64,000 nucleotides of DNA from Notospermus geniculatus (GCA_002633025.1 NMRB01001684.1:51651-115650), one strand, 5' to 3'. Positions 36,601 through 46,112 are shown, numbered from the stretch's first letter. Numbers and translations are program-made. Notes: generated from the letters alone by a model not told the origin.

Positions 36601-39600
36601 TTATGGCCTCTATTCAGATAAATGTTTGAGGAGTGCTGATAGCCGAGTGGTTATCACGTCTGCTAAGCCAGCATATGTCTGTGACCCTCCACCACCAAAC
36701 CAGTCGCATGTCGCTCAGAAGGTGAGCCGCAATGAACTAAGATGACACCAGAAGAGGAAGAAATAGATTATTACAGAATTCATAACAGACCGACAACATT
36801 GGAAGTGACCCGAACATTTAGGCCCGGTTGTACCAGTCATACTTGATGTCGACTTTGTTCTCAAGCGAGCCTCGAAGTCATTCTCAACCTCAAATTGTAA
36901 TGGCAAATCATATTACTTTGTTGAGGTCAACCTCAAACTTAACTTTGAGCATAGCTGATGCAACCCGGTCTTGGTCTCAACCTGCCAAGCTAAAGAGCGA
37001 CATGCGACTGGTTTAGTGGTGGAGGGTCACATATGGTCCCGGGTTCAAATCCAGCCCAGGTCATTTGGCGTTAATCATTCCTGGCTCTTCACGTTCGTCG
37101 CATGGGACAGTAAGCCGCGGTGCCTTGTACCTTGTGCCTTTGCAAGGGCAAGTAAAAGACCCCATCCAAGTGAGGAACATGAGTAGCTTGAGATGACCTC
37201 TTCCGTACTTAACAGGGCGTATAATGCTTTGGCTAGAGCCTTGATGGAAAAATCAAATACAAGTACAAAAGATAAATGTTTGATTACCTTTCAGAAATAT
37301 GCCAGATATTGAAACCCTGATGCAAGAATGGCCTCCAGAGTTTGAGGATCTCCTTAAAGAAGTTGGTCTTCCCACGGCAGAGATAGATTGTGATCTAGCC
37401 ACCTACGTCGACATGATCTGTGGTAAGTAGGGATGATGGCGGCGGCTTCGTCCAGTACGTCTTGATGATCTGAGAGGATAAATTGAGTACTGTACAAGGT
37501 GCTTGAGTTCATCAGAAAGGTTTCTGGAGAGATTGGGGAATGCCTTGACACTGCGCTGTATAAAGGCGCAATAGAGCTTCTTCATGTGATGTCACATTTC
37601 CATGTTGACACGGTGCCGCCATATTGGCCGTCAAAATGTCAAGCGACGTCACGGTATGAACACAGCGTCAGCACACAGAACCTGACATCAAAATGTCATG
37701 ACGTGACAGTTTTGACGTCGTTGCCGGCCATTTGACGGCCAACATGGTTGATCCTTTGCAGTCACGAGATCATTGTGATGTCAGTGAAGAACTTCTATAT
37801 AAAAGCCTCCGTCACATTAGTGTTGTGGAGTGTTGAGTGTCTAACCTCAGAGAGGTAACGGTTAACCGACGGAGTCACCACTCTGTAGGCCCTACTCTCA
37901 ACTGGTCTGAGGGCTCTCAACTGGTCTGAGGGGATCAAGTGATGTGCTGAATGAGCTGCTCCTTGAGTTCCTTGGAGAAGTTCCAGTCAGACCAATACTT
38001 CATGTGATAGAAAAAGCAATATTTGGACCATGACGTCAGTTTATTTCACAGCTCTCTTCTCTCTTTCCAGCTATCCTGGATATCCCCGTCCACAAGAGTA
38101 AAATTCAATCCCTCCATGTCCTATTCACCTTGTATTCAGAGTTTAAAAATTCACAGGTAAGTTGACAGATCAGAACAGGAAAAATGGAATTAAAACATCA
38201 GTAGAATAGACTGTTCTCAAATTGACGTAAATGAGAAAGATCTGCGCACTTCCGCCGAAATCTCAACCATAACCTTGATCTGAAACTGAATGACGTGACA
38301 CAGAGAACCCCACGACAGTGACTTCGAAGACGTTGCGTCAGACTCGACCATTGCTGAATCATGGATGGCGTCACGTCAGCCGGTTTCAGATCGAGGTTTT
38401 GGTTGAGATTTCGGTGGAAGTGCGCAGATCTGCGAATTTGAAAATCGTCTAAAACCTGTTCTGGAGTTGGAGCCATGCGGTGTGGGTCACACTTGGCAAG
38501 GTTGAATAGTTACATCTCTTAATCATAGATGGCAATACTGCTCCAAAAAACAGCTGGTTTCGTGTCTTATGCTGCAATATTGGAGTAGAAGTGACTGCCA
38601 GCTTTATCTCACTTTGTTCGGTTTTCAACTTTAACCCTTTGGCTGTCGGGGTCGTTTTCAATTATACCACCCCTTGGCTGTCGGGGTCGTTTTGATGAAA
38701 ATCACTGTTTTTGCCCTCCTAACTTTGAAGGCCTAATGTAACTCTAAGGAATACTCAGATCAATTTGGTCAAAAGAAAAAGTTTATTGGGTATAATCTGA
38801 ACTTTCAAATGATATGAAACACTTGGGTAAAGCCGCTTTCATTTTTGGGTGAAATCTGTCAAAATGTGACAAAAACGTGCAATTTTTGCCGATTCTCTGA
38901 AAAAGTTCTAAATATGAATTTTTTAAAGAATTTTTTCTAGAGATATGGTGTAAGCTGATGGGTGTTGTTGCAAAACACACAAATATACCCTAATATCAAC
39001 CAAAATTAGCATGAAAATGACTTTTTCCCCCAAAAAATCAGAATATATCAGAATTTGCTTTTCCATCAGGTTTCTCACCTCCATATCCAAGCCTACAGGG
39101 CTTGCATGGCCATGCCTAAGGTCAAAAGTATCATCAACATTACCCCATCATCACTCAATCTCCTCGTTTCCACTGAAATCGGATGGGTATCCTCCTCTCT
39201 CGAGTCATTATCATAAGAATTTCAGCAAGAACTTCATCAATATTCAGTTTTGAACCTTGTTTTCATCCACGTGTAGCTCCAAAACTCACTGTACAATGTA
39301 TAGTGTTCTATATACCAAAATATCCGGAAAACCAGCGGGAATCCCCTGGTTGCATCTAAAATAGGACTGTGTGCTGCAAACAGAATGAAAACAGTGTATT
39401 CTTGCACTTGATGTATGGTCGACCTAGGGTCGCCGGTGACAGCCAGGTGGTGCTATTTTCTCGTCGACCCAGGGTCGCCGGTGACAGCCAAGGGGGTAGT
39501 ATTTTCTCGTCGACCCTTGGTCGACGGTGACAGCCAAAGGGTTAAAGTTCAGCAGTTGAGTCACGAATTCAGTTGTCAGCAGGGTATAGCCGATCAGCGG

Positions 39601-40332
39601 GAAGTTGGTAACACTCAGAATGTCAGAACAGTTCAATATCGGTTGGAAATTTGTAAAAGACACACCACCATTTGGGGCATGGAGAAGAGCCTCTGGCTAG
39701 CAGTCGGTGGACCCAAGATTTGATCCCACTGCCGAGTCTCTGGCGAAGTCTCTTAATACCTACCCAGATGTAGAGCCGGGTAGGCCTGCCTTGCTGGCAG
39801 AGATGGTTATTTGAATGTCATCCATCCAGTCACATGGACTTTTTGGCAATAACAGTCCAGCTGTCAAAAAGTCCGTGTGACTGGATGGATGACATTCAAA
39901 TAACCATCTCTGCCAGCAAAGTAGCATGATCTGGATTGCATGGGATTGACACCCCTCAGTACAAGGTCTGAACTGGCCACATTTTAACTACCTATTCAGA
40001 TATCCAGCGACAGGCAGCCTGCGACGTTTTGGACACTTTGTACCGAGGGATATATACATCGTCCCACGTAGGGCTTTGGTCTCGCTCCCCTTCATGAGCT
40101 CCCCGACTTTGTCTGGGGGCATATGAGGAGCGAGACCAAAGCCCTGTTATGGAGGAGTAGGCCTAGAGCTAGGATAATCAATGCTGTATGACTCGTTAAC
40201 AGTTTCTATAGTTGCCTTTGTTCTGTTTTTCAGCATTTCAAGTCTCTGGCTGAAGGAAATCAGATTGATAATTCACTGAAGGGAATGGACTTTATGGGCG
40301 ACGGTGGCAATGAGGATCGACTCGTGTTATAG
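27693..40332 (+). CDS. IFT46: IFT46, intraflagellar transport protein 46 (first exon not located)
   Basis: A subunit of the IFT-B train that carries cargo along cilia; it binds IFT88/IFT52 through its C-terminal part and helps import outer dynein arms (family knowledge). Exons: 27693-27795, [optional 30325-32155], 33365-33471, 33997-34202, 34513-34587, 35231-35459, 36356-36468, 37295-37422, about 38072-38156, 40234-40332 (stop TAG). Every junction is GT/AG with matching phase when the optional exon is left out, giving about 381 residues; human IFT46 is 304. The N-terminal part has QPYDESLDVPDAEEV, then an acidic run of about 30 Asp/Glu. The conserved core has AYDPGDYDHLPVSPEIKEL, HKLKPFIPDFIPAVGDIDAF, KQSDPTVLDLHL, NPKAIDSWIESITELHRSK, PDIETLMQEWPPEFEDLL and the last-helix motif LYSEFKNSQHFKSLAEG. 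No ATG exists in the first recognised exon, so an upstream first exon is needed. It may lie near 26.2 kb or at the N at 26730. Confidence 0.95.
28436..28570. repeat. 65-bp tandem duplication in an IFT46 intron
   Basis: Two near-perfect copies of AACTGAGGAAGTCTTCCTTC with GCCAGATTCAGAACTTTGTC and CTTGAATGAAAATGA. Confidence 0.9.
28633..28757. mobile_element. Perfect fold-back MITE in IFT46 intron
   Basis: Arms GGGTCGTATTCGTAAA...AGAACC and GGTTCT..TTATGAATACGACCC around a nearly perfect TTGGAACCGGCCTAAGACGG stem. About 125 bp. Confidence 0.8.
28889..29887. mobile_element. ~1 kb element with ~105 bp TIRs in IFT46 intron
   Basis: The arm starting ATTAGACTCGGGACCCAGTC at 28889 reappears inverted at 29887; the arms match for about 105 bases and include a CG-rich GGCCGCCGCACTACACTCC block. 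The four bases TTGA occur on both sides and may be the target duplication. The middle 780 bp is AT-rich with no transposase frame; the 194-codon minus-strand ORF runs through one arm and is incidental. Confidence 0.75.
30325..32155 (+). CDS. Large IFT46-locus exon with three SAM-like repeats
   Basis: A single open frame of 610 codons opens after a TGA at 30322 and ends at a good donor (GCAG|GTGAGC) in phase 1, which joins in frame to the IFT46 exon at 33365 (giving ...KTSAG-RGRSRGN...). The acidic/Ser-rich N-terminal part has two in-frame ATGs, at 30346 and 30376; the second has G at -3 and +4. Residues 100-160, 199-260 and 312-374 (numbered from 30325) are three diverged copies of one unit with the pattern TWxxLHxL...LxxLGxxxLxxxxxLTxxxLxxLGV...AIxCL, ending CLNKPCAH, CLRMNGPCPH and CLKHDGPCPH. 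The helix spacing resembles SAM-type domains; this is inference. Residues 380-610 are polar, rich in Ser/Pro/Asp, with one likely helix at 460-480. The reverse strand and other frames lack comparable long ORFs. I know of no IFT46 with this region. It is either an alternative first exon or a cassette whose acceptor is not obvious. Confidence 0.7.
32513..32625. mobile_element. Palindromic MITE (arms CATGTTCCCGAAGCC)
   Basis: Arms CCATGTTCCCGAAGCC and GGCTTCGGGAACATGG with inner GTTAACGATGTC / GACATCGTTAAC. Lies in the intron after the large exon. Confidence 0.8.
33793..33926. mobile_element. Palindromic MITE family M5, copy 1
   Basis: Arms GGCCAGGTTCACATAGAGCT and AGCTCTATGTGAACCCGGCC; core CAAACAAAGGTTTCATGG. 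A relative at 55915-56047 shares the core (GAACAAAGGTTTCATGGGGA) but has different arms. Confidence 0.8.
34228..34465 (+). mobile_element. tRNA-derived SINE, family S1, copy 1
   Basis: A-box region TAGCCTAGTGGTTA and B-box GAGTTCGAATCC are those of a tRNA promoter. They are followed by a conserved tail with CACATGGGACAGTAAGCC, GGTGCCTTGTACCTTGTGCC and GACCCCATCCAAGTGAGGAA. Other copies: 36627-37210, 57424-57680 and 59822-60090. In the IFT46 intron after the acidic exon. Confidence 0.85.
34638..34822. mobile_element. MITE family M3, copy 2
   Basis: Ends GTGGTCTAGGAAAACCCGTC and GACGGGTTTTCC; interior is the reverse of the copy at 18130. Confidence 0.75.
34965..35160. mobile_element. MITE family M6 (TIR TAGAGGCCACCACCAGT), copy 1
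   Basis: Left arm GACTTTCCTGTCGTTAGAGG CCACCACCAGTAAGCGGTCC; right arm is the reverse with GCTAACTGGTGGTGGCCTCT. Interior has GACGTCA. A copy interrupted by another MITE is at 55890-56215. Confidence 0.75.
35864..36092. mobile_element. MITE family M7 (TAGACCGTTCTCAAATT), degenerate copy
   Basis: Palindrome with inner arms TGCACTTCCGCTGAAATCGC and GCGATTTCGGCGGAAGTGCG. The ends are eroded. Intact copies at 38208, 48245 and 58272. Confidence 0.75.
36627..37210 (+). mobile_element. SINE S1 copy split by a MITE
   Basis: The SINE A-box part (GCTGATAGCCGAGTGGTTA) ends at 36677 and its B-box part (GGTCCCGGGTTCAAATCC) resumes at 37036. The intervening sequence is a separate MITE. Confidence 0.85.
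36678..37029. mobile_element. MITE family M8 (TGTGACCCTCCACCACC) inside the SINE
   Basis: Terminal arms GTGACCCTCCACCACCAAAC and its inverse GTTTAGTGGTGGAGGGTCAC, with GCGACATGCGACTGG at the inner edge. The bases CATATG occur on both sides (36672-36677 and 37030-37035), a six-base target duplication. Related GTGACCC-ended elements are at 40404 and 51923. Confidence 0.85.
37584..37790. repeat. Dispersed repeat R1, copy 1
   Basis: CATATTGGCCGTCAAAATGT with CAAGCGA(C/T)GTCA, TGTCATGACGTGACAGTTTT and GTCAGTGAAGAAC. Copies at 58836-59050 and 60235-60440. In an IFT46 intron. Confidence 0.85.
38208..38452. mobile_element. MITE family M7, copy in IFT46 intron
   Basis: About 245 bp palindrome: TAGACTGTTCTCAAATTGAC at one end, GAATTTGAAAATCGTCTA at the other, with CTTCCGCCGAAATCTCAACC / GGTTGAGATTTCGGTGGAAG inside. 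Confidence 0.85.
38631..39545. mobile_element. TTAA-flanked piggyBac-like element 2
   Basis: TTAA then CCCTTTGGCTGTC on the left; GACAGCCAAAGGG then TTAA on the right (915 bp). Both ends contain tandem sub-repeats (CCCTTGGCTGTCGGGGTCGT left; GGGTCGCCGGTGACAGCCA right). No transposase frame. Confidence 0.75.
39791..39919. mobile_element. Near-perfect fold-back MITE in last IFT46 intron
   Basis: Arms TTGCTGGCAGAGATGGTTAT and its exact inverse; the stem continues through TTTGAATGTCATCCATCCAG. Confidence 0.85.
40040..40145. mobile_element. Small palindrome (AGGGCTTTGGTCTCGCTCC)
   Basis: GGGCTTTGGTCTCGCTCC and GGAGCGAGACCAAAGCCC 55 bases apart. A smaller relative is at 47735-47795. Confidence 0.7.
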
Positions 40333-40403
40333 AGATGACATTTTAGGCATTGAATCTTTGAGAGAATGTTGTGAAATATGCAAAAATTGGAACCAAAGAC
40401 ACA

Positions 40404-40628
40404 TTTGTGACCCGTCACCGCAAAACGAATATTAAGTCGCTCTGAAGTTGCAGATTGAAACCAGCATTTTGTCAATTTAAGTACATGTAGGCCTGGGCTT
40501 TTTGTCTGTCTTTGTAAAATCTGAGTGATTACATTTCTTCCTTTATCTCCTGGAGTTATTTTGGTTCATCCTGGTTCATATCTTGTGCGACTTGAGACAG
40601 GTTTTGCTGTGGCGGGTCACATATTAGT
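40404..40628. mobile_element. MITE with GTGACCC ends, in IFT46 3' region
   Basis: Left end TTGTGACCCGTCACCGCAAAAC, right end GTTTTGCTGTGGCGGGTCACA, about 70 bases after the IFT46 stop, so probably within its 3' untranslated region. Confidence 0.7.
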
Positions 40629-40927
40629 TTTTAGCTCACCTGTGAGCTGTAGTCGTGACGCGGTGTTCATCGTTATGAAACGTGCCCTGCTAACAGAGTA
40701 CGACTGACCTCTGAAACACACCCGCCACACCTGCAATGGCAATGCATGCCTCAAGCAGGGGTAGCCCTTCTGCAGGGATCAAAGTTCATATTCTGAAAAA
40801 GCAGATTTTTGGTCAAACAGGCCAAAAGAATCAAATTGCACACAATACAAAATGCATTAGGACATCAAATTTTTTGGTCGCACAGAGTAAAATCCAGATC
40901 GCATTTTAGACCAAATGGTCATGAACT

Positions 40928-41990
40928 TTGAACCCTGCTTTGATATTGGTGGTGTTCTGAAAACAGAGAGGAAGCCTGTGTTGTGCAATCCATCATTGGA
41001 TAAAGAGCTCAGCTCAGCCAAGTGCAAAGTGAGATTGAGCATTAATCCAGAGAGAAAGTTCAAAATGTTCAAACGTGGGGAGATTTCTTCTCCCTGGCTA
41101 CAGGTGCGTCAGTTAGTCTGTGGAGAGGCTTGGGCATTGTCAGAAACTTCCTTCGGGCCGTAGAGTGGATACCTAAGACGGTAGGCAGCCTGGTGAAATC
41201 GGCTTGATATAGGAGGAAGCTTGCAATGATGAGTTCAGGTCTTTCGATTATATTTCACATATTGATGTAACTCATTGGGGGTGCTTTGTAAATATCATAG
41301 AAAGACCTTTCATCATTGGAAGTTTCAGCGAGGTTTGAGTAGGTGAAGTAACTCATTCAGTCATCATTCAAAGCTCCCTCCTGATATACAAGTGTTGCTA
41401 CACATGTATATCAATCATGACCCCAATGAGGAAACCAGGTGAGGGGCGGAATTGGATAGGGACTGGGACATGGAACTGTGTTAAAAACAATACAGATCCA
41501 TGTGTATCTGTTGATACTCCCAATGCTTCTACCAAGCAGGTTCTAGCACAAGTTGCTTATAGCCGCGGAGTGCACGAAGTGCATGGCGTTGGTAGAGCGT
41601 CGTGAAGTTGGCTCCAAACACTTCTCACGCCTCCTGGGTTTAGGGCGGACTCACGGATAAGTTTAATGGGATAGCCCCATGACAATGTTCCAGTGCCTCA
41701 GACGAACTGCAGAGGAAATAGTTCCTCACGTTTGACAAGCACAAAATTTGGTCATGATCAAGAGCCATTAGTTGCTCCACTGAGGTCGCATTTTTGGCGT
41801 GATTTTTCTGTTGCATATTTCTTGTGCCCATAATTAAAGTACCGTATACTTGTGTTAGAGGGCAGAGAAAGGGAAAAATCCCCCTCCCCTCCCAAGTTCT
41901 TCCTCTCTGATTTTCAAAGGTTTTATGTGCCCACCTCCAGTTAGTAGGAGGCGTAGCATATTGCCTGCCTCCAATAGATAGACGGTGTAG
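40928..41990 (+). repeat. 1.05 kb duplicated segment, copy 1 (inverted relative to 49495-50500)
   Basis: Both copies keep the same two short frames: one containing GGVLKTERKP...SPWLQVRQLVCGEAWAL (40915-41163) and one MTPMRKPGEG...VLAQVAYSRGVH (41417-41605), with only a few replaced residues. The opposite strand holds LMALDHDQILCLSNVR. I recognise neither. Differences include small indels, so this is a dispersed repeat or a segmental duplication, not an allele. Confidence 0.8.
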
Positions 41991-41999
41991 CATATTGGT

Positions 42000-43400
42000 C
42001 ATTGGACTGTGTGGCGTTTGTCAGTCAGTCTCTCAAGGTGGCATTTTTGTAACTATGAGGCCAGGTGACAAACTGAAATTTATTACGTGGAAAGATTGTT
42101 TTCCGACATACAACTACACCATGTTGCACAGCAACTGCGACTCACGACGTCGTTTTCGATGCATGGGTGCATGCTGGTTGAACACTGAGCAAAATATAGT
42201 TCGAGGATTTTTACTCAGTCAATTTCCTCTCGTGTGCGGCAAATTTCTTGCAAGTTTTTTTTGCCTCAACTGCCCTTGAGCAAAATATTCAACATGTTTG
42301 ATATTTTTTCCTCGCAAAGAAAAAACCTCACCACGTGTGGCGGGAGTGTGTCATTTGATTCGTGTCATTTTGCTGTAGAGCGTGCTCCAAACGATGGCAG
42401 AAAATGGCACGTCGTCATGGAAGTGTACTGTCCATTTCATGGTTTTAAATCCAGTCTGTAAAGCCCAGCACACATCGACCTTGCGACTGGAAGAAACTAC
42501 CGGCAATGGCGTTTCCGGCAATGGTGGGCGACTGGCTGGAAACAGCAGCAACTGATCAGATACTCAAATCAAACAGATCCATCTGCGAGGCCCGGCAACG
42601 CTATTGCCGACCGTTGCCGCTAGTTCCAGCCAGTTGCTCATGTCCTACTCGTTGCTGACTGTTGCTTCTAGTTCTCTTCAGTCGCTGTTGATGTGCGTGC
42701 TCTGGCAATGAATTTCCTTTGTTTGTGGAGCAAGGAATCCCGAGTGGTCCGCTCGGAAGACATTAACAATTTCCGTGTAGCATTCAGTTCGGTTGCCTGT
42801 TCGATGTGCGCACTCCAGATTGAAGACTGGATTGTGCCACTTGTTGCCGCAATGACCAGTCGCAAGGTCGATGTGCGCTGGGCTTTAGATCCTTCACCGC
42901 ACACTGCCACATGAGAGGAAACTGCCTGAGTAAAAATCCTGACATTTTGATCAGCTAATTTCTCTCGTGTGCGGCAGGCTTGAGATCCCTTTGTGATTAT
43001 TCTTTTATGATATCTTGCGACTGTTTGTTAATGTTTTGTCTTTGTGGGGGGAGGGTCACCCGTTGACCTCAAAAGATACAAAATCGAAACTTCCTGGAGA
43101 ATAAATAGATACAAAAGATATGATACCCGGATACAAAGTATCTTTTCGTGACCTTCTGGTCTTGTTTGTTGAGAATGAGATCCGGTATAGACAGACGTTC
43201 CAATTTTTACAAGAATTCTAGGCCTAATTCCCAAATAATGTCTAGGCCTAGGTAAATATTGAGTTTCTATCATCCATTTGTGTTGGTGTTCACAAATTTG
43301 TCAAGGTTGGACTTTCTTGGAACTTTGCCGGGCCCGTACGCTTCTGTGTATGCAGTACACGCTGTACTTCTTATATGTTTGTGAACTACATGTTCGCCAA
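42000..43400. other. Repeat-bearing non-coding stretch
   Basis: Holds the element at 42460-42893, flanked further out by two CTCTCGTGTGCGGCA words in the same orientation (42227, 42962). Nothing else recognised. Confidence 0.4.
42460..42893. mobile_element. TIR element (TAAAGCCCAGCACACATCGA)
   Basis: Left arm AAAGCCCAGCACACATCGAC with CTTGCGACTGG; right arm CCAGTCGCAAGGTCGATGTG with CGCTGGGCTTTA. Interior repeats GTTGC/CAATGG words. Related pieces lie near 32470 and 32890. Confidence 0.75.
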
Positions 43401-44480
43401 AGATACAGAACAGCACAAAATTGACACACAAATGATAACAAGCAAAAAGTCATTCTCCAGAATTCACAAATTTTCGACCCCAACCGGGGTCTTTTTCAAG
43501 TGGAACTTTACAATCTGAAACTCTAGAAAAGACCTCATGGAGTTTCAGATTGTAAAGTTCCACTTGAAAAAGACCCCGGTTATGGCACGCCGTTTGTTCA
43601 TTATTTCAAATAAACCAGGTTTCTTTTAAATAAACTTGGTTTCTTTTCAAAGAAACTTAGTTTCTTTTCAAAGAAACTTGGTTTCTTTTATAAAAAACAA
43701 GTTTATTTAAAAGAAACCTAGTTTTTGAAAAGAAACTTAGTTTATTTAAAAGAAACTAAGTTTTTGAAAAGAAACCAGGTTTATTTAAAAGAAACTAGGT
43801 TTTTGAAAAGAAACTTGGTTTTTGAAAAGAAACTAGGTTTATTTAAAAGAAACTAGGTTTTTGAAAAGAAACTTGTTTTTTTAAAAAGAAACTAAGTTTT
43901 TGAAAAGAAACTTGGTTTATTTAAAAGAAACTAGGTTTTTGAAAAGAAACTTGGTTTCTTTAAAAAGAAACTTGGTTTTTGAAAAGAAACTTGGTTTATT
44001 TAAAAGAAACTAGGTTTTTGAAAAGAAACTTGGTTTCTTTAAAAAGAAACCTGGCTTTTGAAAAGAAGGAAGGCCAAGTTTATTAAACGAAACTAGGTTT
44101 CTTTAAAAGAAAAAAAGAAACTAGGTTTTTGAAAAGAAACCTGGTTTCTTTAAAAGAAACCTAGTTTCTTTTCAAAAACCAAGTTTCTTTTAAAGAAACT
44201 AAGTTTCTTTTCAAAAACCTAGTTTCTTTTAAAGAAACCTGGTTTCTTTTCAAAAACCAAGTTTCTTTTTTTAAAAAACCAGGTTTCTTTTTAAAAACCT
44301 AGTTTCTTTTAAATAAACCTAGTTTCTTTTCAAAAACCAAGTTTATTTATTTATAAGAAACCTGGTTTATTTGAAATAATGAACAAACGGCGTGCCATAC
44401 CCGGTTGGGGTCGAAAATTTGTGAATTCTGGAGATTGACTTTTTGCTTATTATACATGTTGGCAAATCCCAAATTGATGA
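43395..44480. mobile_element. MITE family M2 carrying a nested fold-back insertion
   Basis: Left arm has TTGACACACAAATGATAAC, CAGAATTCACAAATTTTCG and ACCCCAACCGGGGTC. After the nested element the other arm resumes at 44399 with CCGGTTGGGGTCGAAAATTT and GTGAATTCTGGAGATTGAC. Between 43487 and 43578 there is an inner palindrome around CTCCATGAGGTC. Confidence 0.8.
43582..44398. mobile_element. Fold-back element built of AAACYWGGTTT repeats
   Basis: Terminal arms ATGGCACGCCGTTTGTTCAT and its exact inverse; TTATTTCAAATAAACC continues the stem. The whole interior is tandem AAAGAAACTAGGTTTTTG units, which switch orientation in the middle, so the 817 bp can fold along its entire length. Flanks CCCCGGTT (43574-43581) and ACCCGGTT (44399-44406) look like a target duplication of 7-8 bases. 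No reading frame. Confidence 0.85.
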
Positions 44481-44702
44481 AAATGAGAAAGATCTGCGCA
44501 CTTCCGCCAAAATCGTAAACAGAACCTCGGTCTGAAACTGAATGACGTGATGCAGAAAACCCCACAACCATGTGACGACAGTGACTTCGACAGTGTTACG
44601 TCAGACTCGACCATTGCTGAATCATGGATTGCGTCACATCGACAAATCAGCTGGTTTCAGGTCGAGGTTCTGTTTACGATTTCAGGAATTTTGGATTTGT
44701 CT
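44462..44702. mobile_element. MITE family M7, diverged copy
   Basis: CTGCGCACTTCCGCCAAAAT near one end and the usual TGACGTGATGCAG..GTTACGTCAGACTCG core. The far arm is truncated. Confidence 0.7.
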
Positions 44703-44751
44703 ATAGGTAATTGTGAATATGATGGTGCTGTGTATTTGGGATGAATAGGCC

Positions 44752-46112
44752 TATGCTGAGTTTACTTGCAACTCTTTCTGAGTAAAAAAATACCCTGGAA
44801 AAACTTTGTAAACACAGGTGTCTGTGTCTGTTTGTGACAAGTTTGATCATGTTGATGACTAGACCCTAGGCCTAATTAGGCCTAAGCCCCTAGGATGATG
44901 TGATGTAATGACGTGAATTTCGAATAAATAAATATCCTCATTGAAAGCTAAAGATTGTTTCGTTCTCTTCTTTACATCTTTGCCCACTTCTGTCCAAAAA
45001 ATGTTCTGGGTCCGTCCAATAAATCGAAAATAAGCCTGGCGAATAGGAAAAAACACCTGAATTTTCGGAGGGACGCGATTTTCGGTCCCTCCAAAAAATG
45101 TCCTGGGTCCGTCCAAAAAATCGAAAATAAGCCTGGCGAATAGGAAAAAACGCCTGAATTTTCGGAGGGACGCGATTTTCGGTCCCTCCAAAAAATGTCC
45201 TGGGTCCGTCCAAAAAATCGAAAATAAGCCTGGCGAATAGGAAGAAACGCCTGAATTTTCGGAGGGACGCGATTTTCGGTCCCTCCAAAAAATGTCCTGG
45301 GTCCGTCCAAAAAATCGAAAATAAGCCTGGCAAATAGGAAAAACGCCTGAATTTTCGGAGGGACGCGATTTTCGGTCCCTCCAAAAATTGTCCTGGGTCC
45401 GTCCAAAAAATCGAAAATAAGTCTGGCGAATAGGAAAAAACGCCTGAATTTTCGGAGGGACGCGATTTTCGGTCCCTCCAAAAAATGTCCTGGGTCCGTC
45501 CAAAAAATCGAAAATAAGCCTGGCGAATAGGAAAAAACGCCTGAATTTTCGGAGGGACGCGATTTTCGGTCCCTCCAAAAAATGTCCTGGGTCCGTCCAA
45601 AAAATCGAAAATAAGCCTGGCGAATAGGAAAAACGCCTGAATTTTCGGAGGGACGCGATTTTCGGTCCCTCCAAAAAATGTCCTGGGTCCGTCCAAAAAA
45701 TCGAAAATAAGCCTGGCGAATAGGGAAAAACGCCTGAATTTTCGGAGGGACGCGATTTTCCTAAACGCTTTATTATTTGACTGCAATACATGAAATTTTG
45801 GATCAAAATGTCTTGTATTGCAGATAAATGAAAAAGGATCATAAAATTTAGAATATTTTTGTACATTTTTATTTTTTTCATAGCCGCCTGTTACATGCTT
45901 CGACAAATATAATAAAAATAATCAAATAATAGAATTATTTTTATTTTTATTTTCCTCCCTCCTGTCAGAGGTTTCCATGGGAAAAATCCGTAAAACAACA
46001 AATAAAATAATTGTGGCCTAAACTATAGACATGAACGGTTAAAAGTGTTCCTATGTTTACAAAGTTTTTCCAGGGTATTTTTTACTCAAACAGAGATTGC
46101 AAGTTGAGCATA
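44752..46112. mobile_element. TIR element carrying a 97-bp satellite
   Basis: Left arm 44752-44825 (AAAATACCCTGGAAAAACTT TGTAAACA) matches the inverse of 46047-46112 over about 65 bases. Between the arms lies the 97-bp array and some 300 bp of AT-rich sequence. No transposase. Confidence 0.75.
44985..45757. repeat. 97-bp satellite array, about 8 copies
   Basis: TCCTGGGTCCGTCC recurs at 45101, 45198, 45295 and 45391 and onward with spacing 96-97. Units also hold GGAGGGACGCGATTTTCGGT and CCTGGCGAATAGGAAAAAAC. Most units are identical. All three minus-strand frames are open across the array, giving ORFs of 340, 322 and 169 codons with the same shifted repeats. Confidence 0.95.

Noticed and set aside
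44859-45906. ORFs of 340, 322 and 169 codons on the minus strand
   Set aside because: Products of the 97-bp satellite, which is stop-free in all frames; no evidence for a gene.
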